The notes under the pieces were generated by a model that saw only the letters and a program-made list of their open reading frames with translations, ran no database searches and was not told the DNA's origin. Shown here one piece after another: positions 8,487-18,963 of a DNA stretch of 64,000 bases. Origin of the DNA: Streptomyces sp. NRRL F-5727. GTDB taxonomy: Bacteria > Actinomycetota > Actinomycetes > Streptomycetales > Streptomycetaceae. The stretch's first letter is position 1, and each line of letters begins with the position of its first letter. Both the position numbers and the translations under genes were made by a program. Location: the NCBI RefSeq assembly GCF_000719555.1, contig NZ_JOGX01000007.1:124001-188000 (forward strand), given 5' to 3'.

Positions 8487-8582
8487 TCTTTCGGATCCGG
8501 GACCGCCGTCCGCCGGTGAGGGTTCGGAAGGGATGGCCGACGGCGGCCCCGGGGGCTTGTCGGGGCCCGCGGGCCCCTCGGG

Positions 8583-11294
<2,712 letters not shown>

Positions 11295-11652
11295 GGGTCT
11301 CGACTCCTCGACGACTCGGTTGGCTGCCCTGACGGCGAGGAACATACCCAGATCGAAGGCTTCTGGGGAGGTACGCCTACCGGTCACGCGGGCGTAACCA
11401 CCCGTCCGCCAGCACTTCGAAAGTTACCGACGCGAAGCTTCCGCTTTCACGCCCCGAAGCCCGCTTGACCCAAACCAGGGACAACGCGCTCACATGAGCG
11501 GCTTCCATGCGCATTTGCGTTCAACTCTTGAACACAAAAGGGGTGGCACCCAGTGCCACCCCTTCAGGTGGTGCATCCGTTCGTAACCTGCTCATCTGAG
11601 CACCACCCCCCTCAGGGGTGGCGAGGATCACTCCCCCGGAAGGCCGAAAATC
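11295..11652. other. 358-bp intergenic region: ppdK promoter and dusB 3' hairpins
   Basis: No gene recognised. On the ppdK side a TATGTT box lies at about 11343-11348 (minus strand), a plausible -10 with a leader of about 45 nt. On the dusB side there is a strong terminator (11538-11564) and a second hairpin CCACCCC / GGGGTGG (11603-11621). A perfect inverted repeat GTTCAA-CTC-TTGAAC (11519-11533) lies between them, with no assigned role. Confidence 0.6.
11538..11564 (-). terminator. Intrinsic terminator of dusB
   Basis: Perfect 12-bp stem AAGGGGTGGCAC / GTGCCACCCCTT with a 3-nt loop. On the minus strand it continues CTTTTGTG, giving a short T-run. It lies 89 nt after the dusB stop. Confidence 0.8.
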
Positions 11653-12789
11653 TCAGCCCCCGGACGTGTCCAGCTCGGCGTCCTCGCTCACTCCGGCGCA
11701 GTCGTACGGGTCCTTCAGCCAGCCGTCCGGCAGGACGACCCGGTTGTTTCCGGACGTACGGCCCCGGGGACCGTCCGCACCCACCGGCCACGGCTGGTCC
11801 AGGTCCAGCTCGCTCAACTGAGCGCGCAGCTCGTCCAGGGACGAGGTGACCGCGAGGCGCTTGCGCATCTCCGAACCGACCGAGAAGCCCTTCAGGTACC
11901 AGGCCACGTGCTTCCGGAAGTCGATGACACCGCGCGACTCGTCGCCGATCCACTCGCCGAGCAGCGTCGCGTGCCGCACCATCACCTCCGCGACCTCCCG
12001 CAGCCCCGGCGTCCGGTACCCGCCGGTGCCCTCCAGGCCCGCCACCAGGTCCGCGAAGAGCCACGGCCGGCCCAGGCAGCCACGGCCCACGACCACGCCG
12101 TCGCAGCCGGTCTCGCGCATCATCCGCACCGCGTCGTCCGCCGACCAGATGTCGCCGTTGCCCAGCACCGGGATCTCCGGCACGTGCTCCTTGAGCCGCG
12201 CGATCGCGTCCCAGTCGGCCGTACCGCCGTAGTGCTGCGCCGCCGTCCGCCCGTGCAGGGCGATCGCCGTCACGCCCTCCTCGACCGCGATCCGGCCCGC
12301 GTCCAGGTAGGTGATGTGGTCGTCGTCGATGCCCTTGCGCATCTTCATGGTGACCGGCAGGTCGCCCGCGTTCGTGACGGCCTCGTGCAGGATCGCCCGC
12401 AGCAGCGGCCGCTTGTACGGCAGCGCCGAGCCGCCGCCCTTGCGGGTCACCTTGGGCACCGGGCAGCCGAAGTTCAGGTCGATGTGGTCGGCGAGGTCCT
12501 CGTCGACGATCATCCGCACCGCCTTGCCGACGGTGACCGGGTCCACCCCGTACAGCTGGATCGAGCGCGGCTGCTCCGTCGCGTCGAACCGGATGAGCTG
12601 CATGGTCTTCTCGTTGCGCTCCACCAGCGCCCGGGTCGTGATCATCTCGCTCACGAAGAGGCCCTTGCCGCCGCTGAACTCGCGGCAGAGGGTCCGGAAG
12701 GGGGCGTTGGTGATGCCGGCCATGGGCGCGAGCACCACCGGGGGCTGCACGACGTGCGGGCCGATGGAGAGGGGGGAGAACGCGGTCAT
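11653..12789 (-). CDS. dusB: tRNA-dihydrouridine synthase (DusB-type)
   Basis: FMN enzyme of 378 residues that reduces uridine to dihydrouridine in tRNA using NADPH. The TIM-barrel start VVLAPMAGITNAPFRTLCRE (about 18-37) binds FMN. NFGCPVPKVTRKGGGSAL contains the catalytic Cys109. LHGRTAAQHYGG and GNGDIWSADDA supply substrate and phosphate binding. The C-terminal helical domain is present, so the gene looks complete. ATG 12789 starts TAFSPLSIGPHVV as in homologues. The XRE regulator gene on the same strand ends 32 nt upstream (stop at 12822), so dusB could be read from it or from an internal promoter. Confidence 0.93.
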   Translation of the reverse strand: MTAFSPLSIGPHVVQPPVVLAPMAGITNAPFRTLCREFSGGKGLFVSEMITTRALVERNEKTMQLIRFDATEQPRSIQLYGVDPVTVGKAVRMIVDEDLADHIDLNFGCPVPKVTRKGGGSALPYKRPLLRAILHEAVTNAGDLPVTMKMRKGIDDDHITYLDAGRIAVEEGVTAIALHGRTAAQHYGGTADWDAIARLKEHVPEIPVLGNGDIWSADDAVRMMRETGCDGVVVGRGCLGRPWLFADLVAGLEGTGGYRTPGLREVAEVMVRHATLLGEWIGDESRGVIDFRKHVAWYLKGFSVGSEMRKRLAVTSSLDELRAQLSELDLDQPWPVGADGPRGRTSGNNRVVLPDGWLKDPYDCAGVSEDAELDTSGG

Positions 12790-12821
12790 GGCCCCATTGT
12801 CCCGTACCCGGACGGGTGAAC

Positions 12822-13694
12822 TCAGGCGGCGGCCCGCGACTCCCCCTCCGCCGCCACCAGCTCCAGCAGCCGGGCGCAGCCGGCCCGCGTCTCCTCGTCC
12901 AGCGGCACGTACGTGACGAGGACGGGTCCGGGACCGGGCTGGAGCCACAGGTTGGTGTGCTCGAAGCTCAGCGGCCCGACGAGCGGGTTCCGGATGACCT
13001 TGGCCGTGTTCTCGGAGGAGACCACGTCGTGCCGGGCCCAGATCTCGCGGAACTCGGGCGAGGCCGCCTCGAGCCGCTGGACCAGCCGCTTCCAGGCCGG
13101 TTCGGCCAGGCACCCGGCCATCCGGGCGCGCAGCTTGCCCGCGAGGCGGGCGATCAGGTCCGGGTCGGTGACGGCGGCCCGGAACTCCGGGTCGGTGCAG
13201 GCCAGCCAGAGCGTGTTGCGGTCCTCGGGCGGCAGCACGTCGAGGTCGCGGAAGAGCCGCCCGAAGACGCGGTTGTGGGCGAGGATGTCGAAGCGGCTGT
13301 TCTGGAGGGCGGCGGGCACCGGCTCCAGCCGGTCGAGCAGGGCGCGCACGGCGGGGGTGACGGCCGGGCCGGGGGTGCCGGGCCGGGGGTCGGGCTGTCC
13401 GGCGAGGGCGAAGAGATGGGCGCGCTCGGCGGGGTCGAGGAGGAGCGCCCCGGCGAGGGCGTCGAGGACCTGCGGGGAGACCTGGATGTCCCGGGCCTGC
13501 TCGATCCAGGTGTACCAGGTGACGCCGACGGCGGAGAGCTGGGCGACCTCCTCGCGGCGCAGGCCGGGGGTGCGGCGCCGGCGGCCCCGGACCAGGCCGA
13601 CCTGTTCGGGGGTGACCCGCTCGCGGCGGCTGCGCAGGAAGGCGGCGAGTTCCCGCCGCCGGACCTCGGGCCCGGTCGTCACGACGATGCTCAT
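12822..13694 (-). CDS. XRE/MmyB-like helix-turn-helix regulator
   Basis: Regulator of 290 residues. An N-terminal lambda-repressor-type HTH (about 25-85) contains RRRTPGLRREEVAQLSAVGV and TWYTWIEQARDIQVSPQVL. The C-terminal part (about 105-280) is the ligand-sensing domain typical of MmyB-like proteins (RNTLWLACTDPEFRAAV; NPLVGPLSFEHTNLWL). It is transcribed divergently from an MFS exporter, with 100 nt between the start codons. This intergenic space carries three CTGGTACCAGG-like boxes, the likely operator. By analogy, the protein represses the exporter until a ligand binds. ATG 13694 is the only well-placed start. Confidence 0.87.
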   Translation of the reverse strand: MSIVVTTGPEVRRRELAAFLRSRRERVTPEQVGLVRGRRRRTPGLRREEVAQLSAVGVTWYTWIEQARDIQVSPQVLDALAGALLLDPAERAHLFALAGQPDPRPGTPGPAVTPAVRALLDRLEPVPAALQNSRFDILAHNRVFGRLFRDLDVLPPEDRNTLWLACTDPEFRAAVTDPDLIARLAGKLRARMAGCLAEPAWKRLVQRLEAASPEFREIWARHDVVSSENTAKVIRNPLVGPLSFEHTNLWLQPGPGPVLVTYVPLDEETRAGCARLLELVAAEGESRAAA

Positions 13695-13720
13695 GGTCCC
13701 AGCGTGCCCGCCGGCGGACC

Positions 13721-13769
13721 CCGGTGCCAGGCAGTTCTGATACCAGGATGAGGAGACTCTGGTACCAGG
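13721..13769. promoter_or_regulatory. Three-box operator (CTGGTACCAGG) of the XRE/MFS divergon
   Basis: CCGGTGCCAGG (13721-13731), CTGATACCAGG (13737-13747) and CTGGTACCAGG (13759-13769). The last contains the perfect palindrome CTGGTACCAG. The second and third boxes start 22 nt apart, two helical turns, so they face the same side of the DNA. Confidence 0.6.
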
Positions 13770-13794
13770 CGGGCGGGGGGCCGAGGGTCGAACC

Positions 13795-15237
13795 GTGACC
13801 ACGACGACCCGCCCCTCCCGCGCCCGTCCCCGTTCCCTCCTCCGTACCGCCCCGGCACCGGCTCTCGGCTCGCTGGGCCTGTTCACCGTCCTCCTCGGGG
13901 CCGCGCTGCCCCTGGTCGACTTCTTCATCGTCAACGTCGCCCTGCCGTCCATCGGCCGTGACCTCGGCGCGGGCGAGGCGCTCCTCGAACTGTTCGTCGC
14001 CGGGTACGGCCTGGCGTACGCGGTGCTGCTGGTGCTCGGCGGCCGGCTCGGCGACCTCTTCGGCCGGCGGCGGCTCTTCCTGGCGGGCCTGGTGGCCTTC
14101 GGCGTGACGTCCCTGCTCTGCGGGCTCGCGCCGAACGCCTGGGCCCTGGTCGCGGCGCGGGTGGCACAGGGTGCCGCGGCGGCGCTGCTGCTGCCGCAGG
14201 TGCTCGCGACCCTTCATTCCTCGACGGCGGGCGCCCGGCGGGCGAGGGCGATGAGCCTGTACGGGGCGACCACCGGGCTCGCGTTCGTCTCCGGCCAGAT
14301 CCTGGGCGGCCTGCTGGTCGCCGCGGACGTGGCGGGGCTCGGCTGGCGGGCGGTCTTCCTGGTGAACGTGCCGGCGGTGCTGCTCGCCCTGCCGCTGGCG
14401 CTCCGCACGGTCCCGGAGACCCGGGCGGCGGTTCCGGCGCCGCTGGACGTGCGGGGGACGGTCCTCCTGGCGCTGGCCCTGGTGTCGCTGCTGGCCCCGC
14501 TGACGGAGGGCCGGGCCGCGGGGTGGCCGCTGTGGACGTGGGGGGCGCTCGCCGCGTTCCCGCTCCTGGCGGCGGCGTTCTGGCGGACGGAACGGCGCGT
14601 GGAGCGGAGGGGCGGCACCCCGCTGGTCCCGCCGTCCCTGCTCCGCCTGGTGCCGCTCCGCCGGGGCCTCGCCCTCACCCTGCCCCTCTCGGGCGGTTTC
14701 GGCGGCTTCATCCTGGTGGTCGCGGTGGCCCTGCAGCAGGGGCTGGCCCTGGGCCCGGTCGCCGCGGGCGCGGCTCTCGCCCCGATGGCCCTGGCCTTCT
14801 TCGCGGCCTCCCTGGCGGGCCCCCGGCTGGTGGCCCGCTGGGGCACCCGGGTGATCCCGGCGGGTGCGGTCCTCCAGGCGGCCGGCCTCGGGATGATGGC
14901 GTGGACGGCCTGGTCCTCCTGGCCGGACGTCACCCCGTGGACGCTGGCGCCGGGCATGGCGGTGGCCGGGCTCGGCCAGGGGCTCCAGCTGCCGGTGCTC
15001 TTCCGGGTGGTGCTCGCCGAGGTCCCGGCGGACCGGGCGGGGGTGGGCAGCGGGGTGATGGTGACGACGCAGCAGTCGGCGCTGGCGCTGGGGGTGGCGA
15101 CGCTGGGCTCGCTCTTCCTGTCGCTGGCGGCGTCGGGCTCGATGGGGACCGCGCTGGCGACGACCCTGCTGGTGCAGCTGGGGCTGGCGCTGCTGACGGG
15201 GCTGTTCGCCCTCCGGCTGCCGAGGGCGGCGGGCTGA
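13795..15237 (+). CDS. MFS efflux transporter, DHA2 (EmrB/QacA) type
   Basis: Membrane protein of 480 residues. TM1 contains LVDFFIVNVALPSIGRDLGA and is followed by motif A GGRLGDLFGRRRLF, both characteristic of 14-TM drug-proton antiporters. The C-terminal half has SGVMVTTQQSALALGVATLG, also typical of the EmrB family. The GTG start at 13795 is preceded by GAGGG (13783-13787). It is divergent from an XRE/MmyB-like regulator whose putative operator array covers the promoter. The substrate is unknown; drug or metabolite export is the family's role. Confidence 0.87.
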   Translation: MTTTTRPSRARPRSLLRTAPAPALGSLGLFTVLLGAALPLVDFFIVNVALPSIGRDLGAGEALLELFVAGYGLAYAVLLVLGGRLGDLFGRRRLFLAGLVAFGVTSLLCGLAPNAWALVAARVAQGAAAALLLPQVLATLHSSTAGARRARAMSLYGATTGLAFVSGQILGGLLVAADVAGLGWRAVFLVNVPAVLLALPLALRTVPETRAAVPAPLDVRGTVLLALALVSLLAPLTEGRAAGWPLWTWGALAAFPLLAAAFWRTERRVERRGGTPLVPPSLLRLVPLRRGLALTLPLSGGFGGFILVVAVALQQGLALGPVAAGAALAPMALAFFAASLAGPRLVARWGTRVIPAGAVLQAAGLGMMAWTAWSSWPDVTPWTLAPGMAVAGLGQGLQLPVLFRVVLAEVPADRAGVGSGVMVTTQQSALALGVATLGSLFLSLAASGSMGTALATTLLVQLGLALLTGLFALRLPRAAG

Positions 15238-15245
15238 GCAGACGG

Positions 15246-15285
15246 CGAAGGGCCCGGGCCGCGGGTGTGCGGTCCGGGCCCTTCG
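15246..15285. terminator. Bidirectional terminator between convergent genes
   Basis: Long stem CGAAGGGCCCGGGCCGC / GCGGTCCGGGCCCTTCG (one mismatch) between the MFS gene and the convergent 60-aa gene. It serves both strands. Confidence 0.75.
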
Positions 15286-15293
15286 GGGTGGGT

Positions 15294-15476
15294 CTACTCC
15301 TCGGAGGCGCCGGCGCCCTGGGTGCGCTCGCGCATCTTCTTCAGGAGGTCCTGCTTCTGGTCCTCCGCGGAGCGGCGGTCGGCGGCGCGGCTCCTGCTCG
15401 CGCCCTGCTGTTCGGCGCGGGACAGCTTCTTGCGCTGTCCGCCGACGCCGAGGAGGTTGTTGCGGCTCTTGGCCAT
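15294..15476 (-). CDS. Small basic conserved protein (DUF6243-like)
   Basis: Protein of 60 residues, MAKSRNNLLGVGGQRKKLSR to GAGASEE, very rich in Arg, Lys, Gln and Glu, with no membrane segment. It matches my memory of the short DUF6243 family of Streptomyces, whose function is unknown. ATG 15476 is chosen because the minus strand has GAAGGGGAGAA just upstream, a strong ribosome binding site. The longer frame upstream is not supported. It ends at a shared terminator with the MFS gene. Confidence 0.75.
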   Translation of the reverse strand: MAKSRNNLLGVGGQRKKLSRAEQQGASRSRAADRRSAEDQKQDLLKKMRERTQGAGASEE

Positions 15477-15648
15477 GGGGTTCTCCCCTTCGGTGAGGTG
15501 TGCGGTGGGTCGTCGGTGGTCCGCCGGAGCGGCGCCGCTCTCACTCGTAGATCGGGAGGTGTGCATGCATGTGCCGCACGGTAGCGGGGCGGTTCGGCGC
15601 GGTGCATCCGGTTTTCCCCGGCCATCGAGGCGCGTTCCCGTCCATCGA

Positions 15649-15672
15649 ATGACAGATATTGAAATCTGTCAT
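15649..15672 (+). promoter_or_regulatory. Perfect 9-bp-arm palindrome upstream of the aldo/keto reductase
   Basis: ATGACAGAT (15649-15657), ATTGAA, ATCTGTCAT (15664-15672). TTGAAA at 15659-15664 could be a -35, so a bound repressor would block the promoter. The half-site TGACAG also occurs in the palindrome before the adjacent TetR gene. Confidence 0.6.
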
Positions 15673-15727
15673 CGCTCATGTCATGGTTGTAGGGCACCCC
15701 TCCCCTTCCTCCCCTCAGGAGACCGCC

Positions 15728-16735
15728 ATGCTTCCCACCCGCACCCTCGGCACCACCGGCCCCGCCGTCTCCGCGCTCGGTCTCGGCTGCATGGGCATGT
15801 CCGCGCTGTACGGCGAGGCCGACCGCGCCGAGTCGATCGCGACCATCCACGCGGCCCTGGAGGCCGGCGTGACCCTCCTGGACACCGGCGACTTCTACGG
15901 GATGGGCCACAACGAGCTGCTCATCGCCGAGGCCCTGCGCACCGCCCCGGCCGGCCGCCGCGAGCAGGCCCTGACCAGCGTGAAGTTCGGCGCGCTCCGC
16001 ACCGTCGAGGGCGGCTTCACCGGCTACGACGGGCGCCCGGACGCGGTGCGGAACTTCGCCGCGTACTCGCTCCAGCGGCTCGGCACCGACCACATCGACG
16101 TCTACCGGATCGCCCGCGTCGACCCCGACGTGCCGATCGAGGAGACCGTCGGCGCCATCGCCGGGCTGGTGGAGGCCGGGCACGTCCGGCACATCGGCCT
16201 CTCCGAGGTCGGCGCGGACACCCTGCGCCGGGCCGCCGCCGTCGCCCCGATCGCGGACCTCCAGATCGAGTACTCGCTGATCTCCCGGGGCATCGAGGAG
16301 AAGATCCTGCCGACCGCCCGCGAGCTGGGCATCGGCGTCACCGCGTACGGAGTCCTCTCCCGCGGCCTGATCAGCGGCCACTTCACCCGCGACCGGGCGC
16401 TCGCCCCCGGCGACTTCCGCGGCATGAGCCCCCGCTTCCAGGGCGAGAACCTGCACCGCAACCTCGACCTGGTGGACCGGCTGCGGGCCGTCGCCGAGGC
16501 CAAGGGCGTCTCCGTGGCGCAGACCGCCATCGCCTGGGCCCTCGCGCAGGGCGACGACATCGTGCCGCTGGTCGGCGCCCGCACCCGGGCCCGGCTCACC
16601 GAGGCGCTCGGAGCGCTCGACGTCACCCTCGACGCGGCCGACCTGGCCGCCGTCGAGGAGGCCGTCCCGGCCGGCGCCGCCGCCGGCGAGCGCTACCCGG
16701 CCGCGCAGATGGCCCACCTGGACAGCGAGCACTGA
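15728..16735 (+). CDS. Aldo/keto reductase, catalytic His position replaced
   Basis: TIM-barrel oxidoreductase of 335 residues. Asp52 and Tyr57 (LLDTGDFYGMGHNE) and Lys86 (LTSVKFG) of the usual tetrad are present. At the position of the catalytic His (normally in a QHRxDP-type motif) the sequence is IDVYRIARVDPDVP, giving Ala129. The C-terminal cofactor region VPLVGARTRARLTEAL fits NADPH binding. ATG 15728 follows AGGAG (15717-15721). The stop codon lies inside the palindrome before the TetR gene, 16 nt from its start, so the two are probably co-transcribed and the reductase is the likely regulated target. Substrate unknown. Confidence 0.87.
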   Translation: MLPTRTLGTTGPAVSALGLGCMGMSALYGEADRAESIATIHAALEAGVTLLDTGDFYGMGHNELLIAEALRTAPAGRREQALTSVKFGALRTVEGGFTGYDGRPDAVRNFAAYSLQRLGTDHIDVYRIARVDPDVPIEETVGAIAGLVEAGHVRHIGLSEVGADTLRRAAAVAPIADLQIEYSLISRGIEEKILPTARELGIGVTAYGVLSRGLISGHFTRDRALAPGDFRGMSPRFQGENLHRNLDLVDRLRAVAEAKGVSVAQTAIAWALAQGDDIVPLVGARTRARLTEALGALDVTLDAADLAAVEEAVPAGAAAGERYPAAQMAHLDSEH

Positions 16736-16749
16736 CAGGTACTGTCAGT
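16731..16749 (+). promoter_or_regulatory. Perfect palindrome at the AKR/TetR junction
   Basis: ACTGACAG (16731-16738), GTA, CTGTCAGT (16742-16749). It contains the stop codon of the aldo/keto reductase (16733-16735) and ends 2 nt before the TetR ATG. Likely autoregulatory operator; shares TGACAG with the upstream palindrome. Confidence 0.65.
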
Positions 16750-16751
16750 CC

Positions 16752-17342
16752 ATGGCCGCCACCGAATCCCTCACCGCCGAGCGCATCCTCGAAGCCACCG
16801 AGGAGGTGCTGCGCCGGTACGGCCCCGCCAAGGCCACGGTCGTGGACGTGGCCCGGGCCCTCGGCGTGAGCCACGGCAGCGTCTACCGCCACTTCCGCAC
16901 CAAGGCGGCGCTGCGCGAGGCGGTCACGGAGCGGTGGCTGCGGCGGACCATCGAAGCCCTCCGGCCGTACGTGGCCTCGGCGGAGCCGGCCGACGCGCGG
17001 CTGACCGGCTGGCTCACCGCCCTCTTCGCCCTCAAGCGCGAGAAGGCGGGCGGCGACCCGGAGCTGATGGCCACCTTCCAGGTGCTGATCGGCGAGAACA
17101 GCGCGGTGGTCGACCGGCACGAGGAGCACCTGGTCGAGCAGATCGCCGAGATCCTCGCCGACGGCCGCCGCGCCGGGGTCTTCACCACCCCGGAGGCGGA
17201 GCTCCCGGCCACGGCCCGCGCCGTCTTCGACGCCACCGACCGCTTCCACAACCCGGCGCACGCCGCCGAGTGGTCGGCCCCCGACAGCCGGGCCGCCTTC
17301 GACGCGGTGGTCGCCCTGGTGCAGCGCGCGCTGAGGGCCTGA
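16752..17342 (+). CDS. TetR family transcriptional regulator
   Basis: Protein of 196 residues. The helix-turn-helix is at about 28-48 (ATVVDVARALGVSHGSVYRH, then FRTKAALREAV). The C-terminal domain (TFQVLIGENSAVVDRHEEHL) is of the YbjK/TetR_C_7-like type. ATG 16752 lies 16 nt after the reductase stop and immediately after a palindrome, so it may be translated from the reductase mRNA and may also have its own repressible promoter. It probably controls the reductase through the two TGACAG-containing palindromes. Inducer unknown. Confidence 0.88.
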   Translation: MAATESLTAERILEATEEVLRRYGPAKATVVDVARALGVSHGSVYRHFRTKAALREAVTERWLRRTIEALRPYVASAEPADARLTGWLTALFALKREKAGGDPELMATFQVLIGENSAVVDRHEEHLVEQIAEILADGRRAGVFTTPEAELPATARAVFDATDRFHNPAHAAEWSAPDSRAAFDAVVALVQRALRA

Positions 17343-17353
17343 CCGGCGGCGGA

Positions 17354-17401
17354 CACGGGAAAGCCCCCGGTTCCGGGAACGGAACCGGGGGCTTTCCCGT
17401 G
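17354..17401. terminator. Strong bidirectional terminator between TetR and glyS
   Basis: Perfect 21-bp stem starting CACGGGAAAGCCCCCGGTTC, 6-nt loop. It lies between convergent genes and would stop both transcripts; the glyS stop is 14 nt away. Confidence 0.85.
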
Positions 17402-17414
17402 CGTGCGACCGGGG

Positions 17415-18797
17415 TCAGCAGCCGATGAGGCGGCTGGCCAGGTAGCCCTGGATCTGGTCCAGGGAGACGCGCTCCTGCTTCATGGTGTCGCGCTCGCGCA
17501 CGGTCACCGCGTTGTCGTCGAGGGTGTCGAAGTCGACGGTGATGCAGAACGGGGTGCCGATCTCGTCCTGGCGGCGGTAGCGGCGGCCGATGGCGCCGGC
17601 GTCGTCGAAGTCGATGTTCCAGTTCTGCCGCAGGTCCGCCGCGAGGCCCTTGGCCTTCGGGGAGAGCTGCGGGTTGCGGGAGAGCGGGAGGACCGCGGCC
17701 TTGACCGGGGCCAGGCGGTGGTCGAGGCGCATCACGACGCGCTTCTCCATGACGCCCTTGGCGTTCGGGGCCTCGTCCTCGGTGTACGCGTCGAGGAGGA
17801 AGGCGAGCATGGTGCGGCCGACACCGGCGGCGGGCTCGATGACGTACGGCGTGTAACGCTCGCCGGACTCCTGCTCGTGGTACATCAGGTTGGCGCCGGA
17901 CGCCTTGGAGTGCGCCGTCAGGTCGTAGTCGGTGCGGTTGGCGACGCCCTCCAGCTCGCCCCACTCGCTGCCGCCGAACTGGAAGCGGTACTCGATGTCG
18001 GCGGTGCGCTTGGAGTAGTGGGAGAGCTTCTCCTGCGGGTGCTCGTACCAGCGCATGTTCTCCTCGCGGAGACCGAGGCCGGTGTACCAGTTCCAGCGCT
18101 GCTGCATCCAGTACTCCTGCCACTGCTCGTCCTCGCCCGGCTTGACGAAGAACTCCATCTCCATCTGCTCGAACTCGCGGGTCCGGAAGATGAAGTTGCC
18201 CGGAGTGATCTCGTTCCGGAAGGACTTGCCCATCTGCGCGATGCCGAACGGGGGCTTCTTGCGCGCGGTCGTCTGCACCTGGGCGAAGTTGGTGAAGATG
18301 CCCTGGGCGGTCTCGGGGCGCAGGTACGCGACGGAGCCGGAGTCCTGGGTCGGGCCGAGGTGGGTGGAGAGCAGACCCGAGAAGTTCTTCGGCTCGGTGA
18401 AGGTGCCCTTGTTGCCGCAGTTGGGGCAGTTGAGGTCGGCGAGGCCGTTCTCGGGGAGGCGGCCGTGCTTCTCCTCGTACGCCTCCTCCAGGTGGTCGGC
18501 GCGGAAGCGCTTGTGGCAGGAGGTGCACTCGGTCAGGGGGTCGGTGAAGGTGGCGACGTGACCGGACGCCTCCCACACCTCGGTCGCCAGGATGACCGAC
18601 GAGTCGATGCCGACGACGTCCTCGCGCGAGGTGACCATGTAACGCCACCACTGGCGCTTGATGTTCTCCTTGAGCTCGACGCCCAGGTGCCCGTAGTCCC
18701 AGGCGGCGCGCTGACCGCCGTAGATCTCACTGCAGGGGAAAACGAAGCCACGGCGCTTGCTCAGGCTGACGATGGTGTCGATCTTGTCGGCGGCCAC
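17415..18797 (-). CDS. glyS: Glycyl-tRNA synthetase (homodimeric, class II)
   Basis: Enzyme of 460 residues charging tRNA-Gly. Motif 1 region [20 protein letters not shown], the glycine/ATP pocket [15 protein letters not shown], and motif 3 in [17 protein letters not shown] are clear. Two Cys pairs (CTSCHKRF and CPNCGNKG) build the zinc finger-like insertion seen in bacterial eukaryote-type GlyRS. GTG 18797 is chosen because the conserved [19 protein letters not shown] begins there and GAAGAGAG lies just upstream. It is divergent from the zinc uptake gene znuA, with about 165 nt between the start codons. Stand-alone transcription unit with a shared terminator. Confidence 0.96.
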   Translation of the reverse strand: MAADKIDTIVSLSKRRGFVFPCSEIYGGQRAAWDYGHLGVELKENIKRQWWRYMVTSREDVVGIDSSVILATEVWEASGHVATFTDPLTECTSCHKRFRADHLEEAYEEKHGRLPENGLADLNCPNCGNKGTFTEPKNFSGLLSTHLGPTQDSGSVAYLRPETAQGIFTNFAQVQTTARKKPPFGIAQMGKSFRNEITPGNFIFRTREFEQMEMEFFVKPGEDEQWQEYWMQQRWNWYTGLGLREENMRWYEHPQEKLSHYSKRTADIEYRFQFGGSEWGELEGVANRTDYDLTAHSKASGANLMYHEQESGERYTPYVIEPAAGVGRTMLAFLLDAYTEDEAPNAKGVMEKRVVMRLDHRLAPVKAAVLPLSRNPQLSPKAKGLAADLRQNWNIDFDDAGAIGRRYRRQDEIGTPFCITVDFDTLDDNAVTVRERDTMKQERVSLDQIQGYLASRLIGC

Positions 18798-18926
18798 GGT
18801 GCTCTCTTCATTACGACGACGAAGTGCGAATGCCACAGGTTACCGGCGCCCGCACCCCCCGTATCAAATCGGTTCGGCGCCCGGTGGCCGGGCGGTCGGC
18901 GTGGCCCGTACCACAAGTCGGGCAAT

Positions 18927-18963
18927 TGACAACCGTTTCCAGTTTTGTTGAAAATGAGTGTCA
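18927..18963 (+). promoter_or_regulatory. Two Zur-box-like elements overlapping the znuA promoter and start
   Basis: TGACAACCGTTTCCA (18927-18941) and TGAAAATGAGTGTCA (18949-18963) both resemble the actinobacterial Zur box TGAAAATGATTTTCA. The first overlaps a TTGACA -35 (18926-18931). The second covers the -10/+1 region and touches the ATG at 18963. A Zur gene lies in the same cluster. Binding is inferred. Confidence 0.65.

Larger units (their letters stand above)
8088..8582. other. 495-bp intergenic region between the ArsR-type gene and ppdK
   Basis: I see no credible coding sequence here. The left end holds the promoter of the ArsR-type gene, the middle is a local low-GC stretch (about 8385-8450) and two strong hairpins lie at 8337-8364 and 8448-8486. 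The second is followed on the minus strand by GTTTTC and fits a terminator for ppdK. Confidence 0.6.

Noticed and set aside
11519..11533. GTTCAA-CTC-TTGAAC as an SOS (LexA) box
   Set aside because: LexA boxes have GAAC-N4-GTTC orientation; here the half-sites are reversed and the spacing differs.
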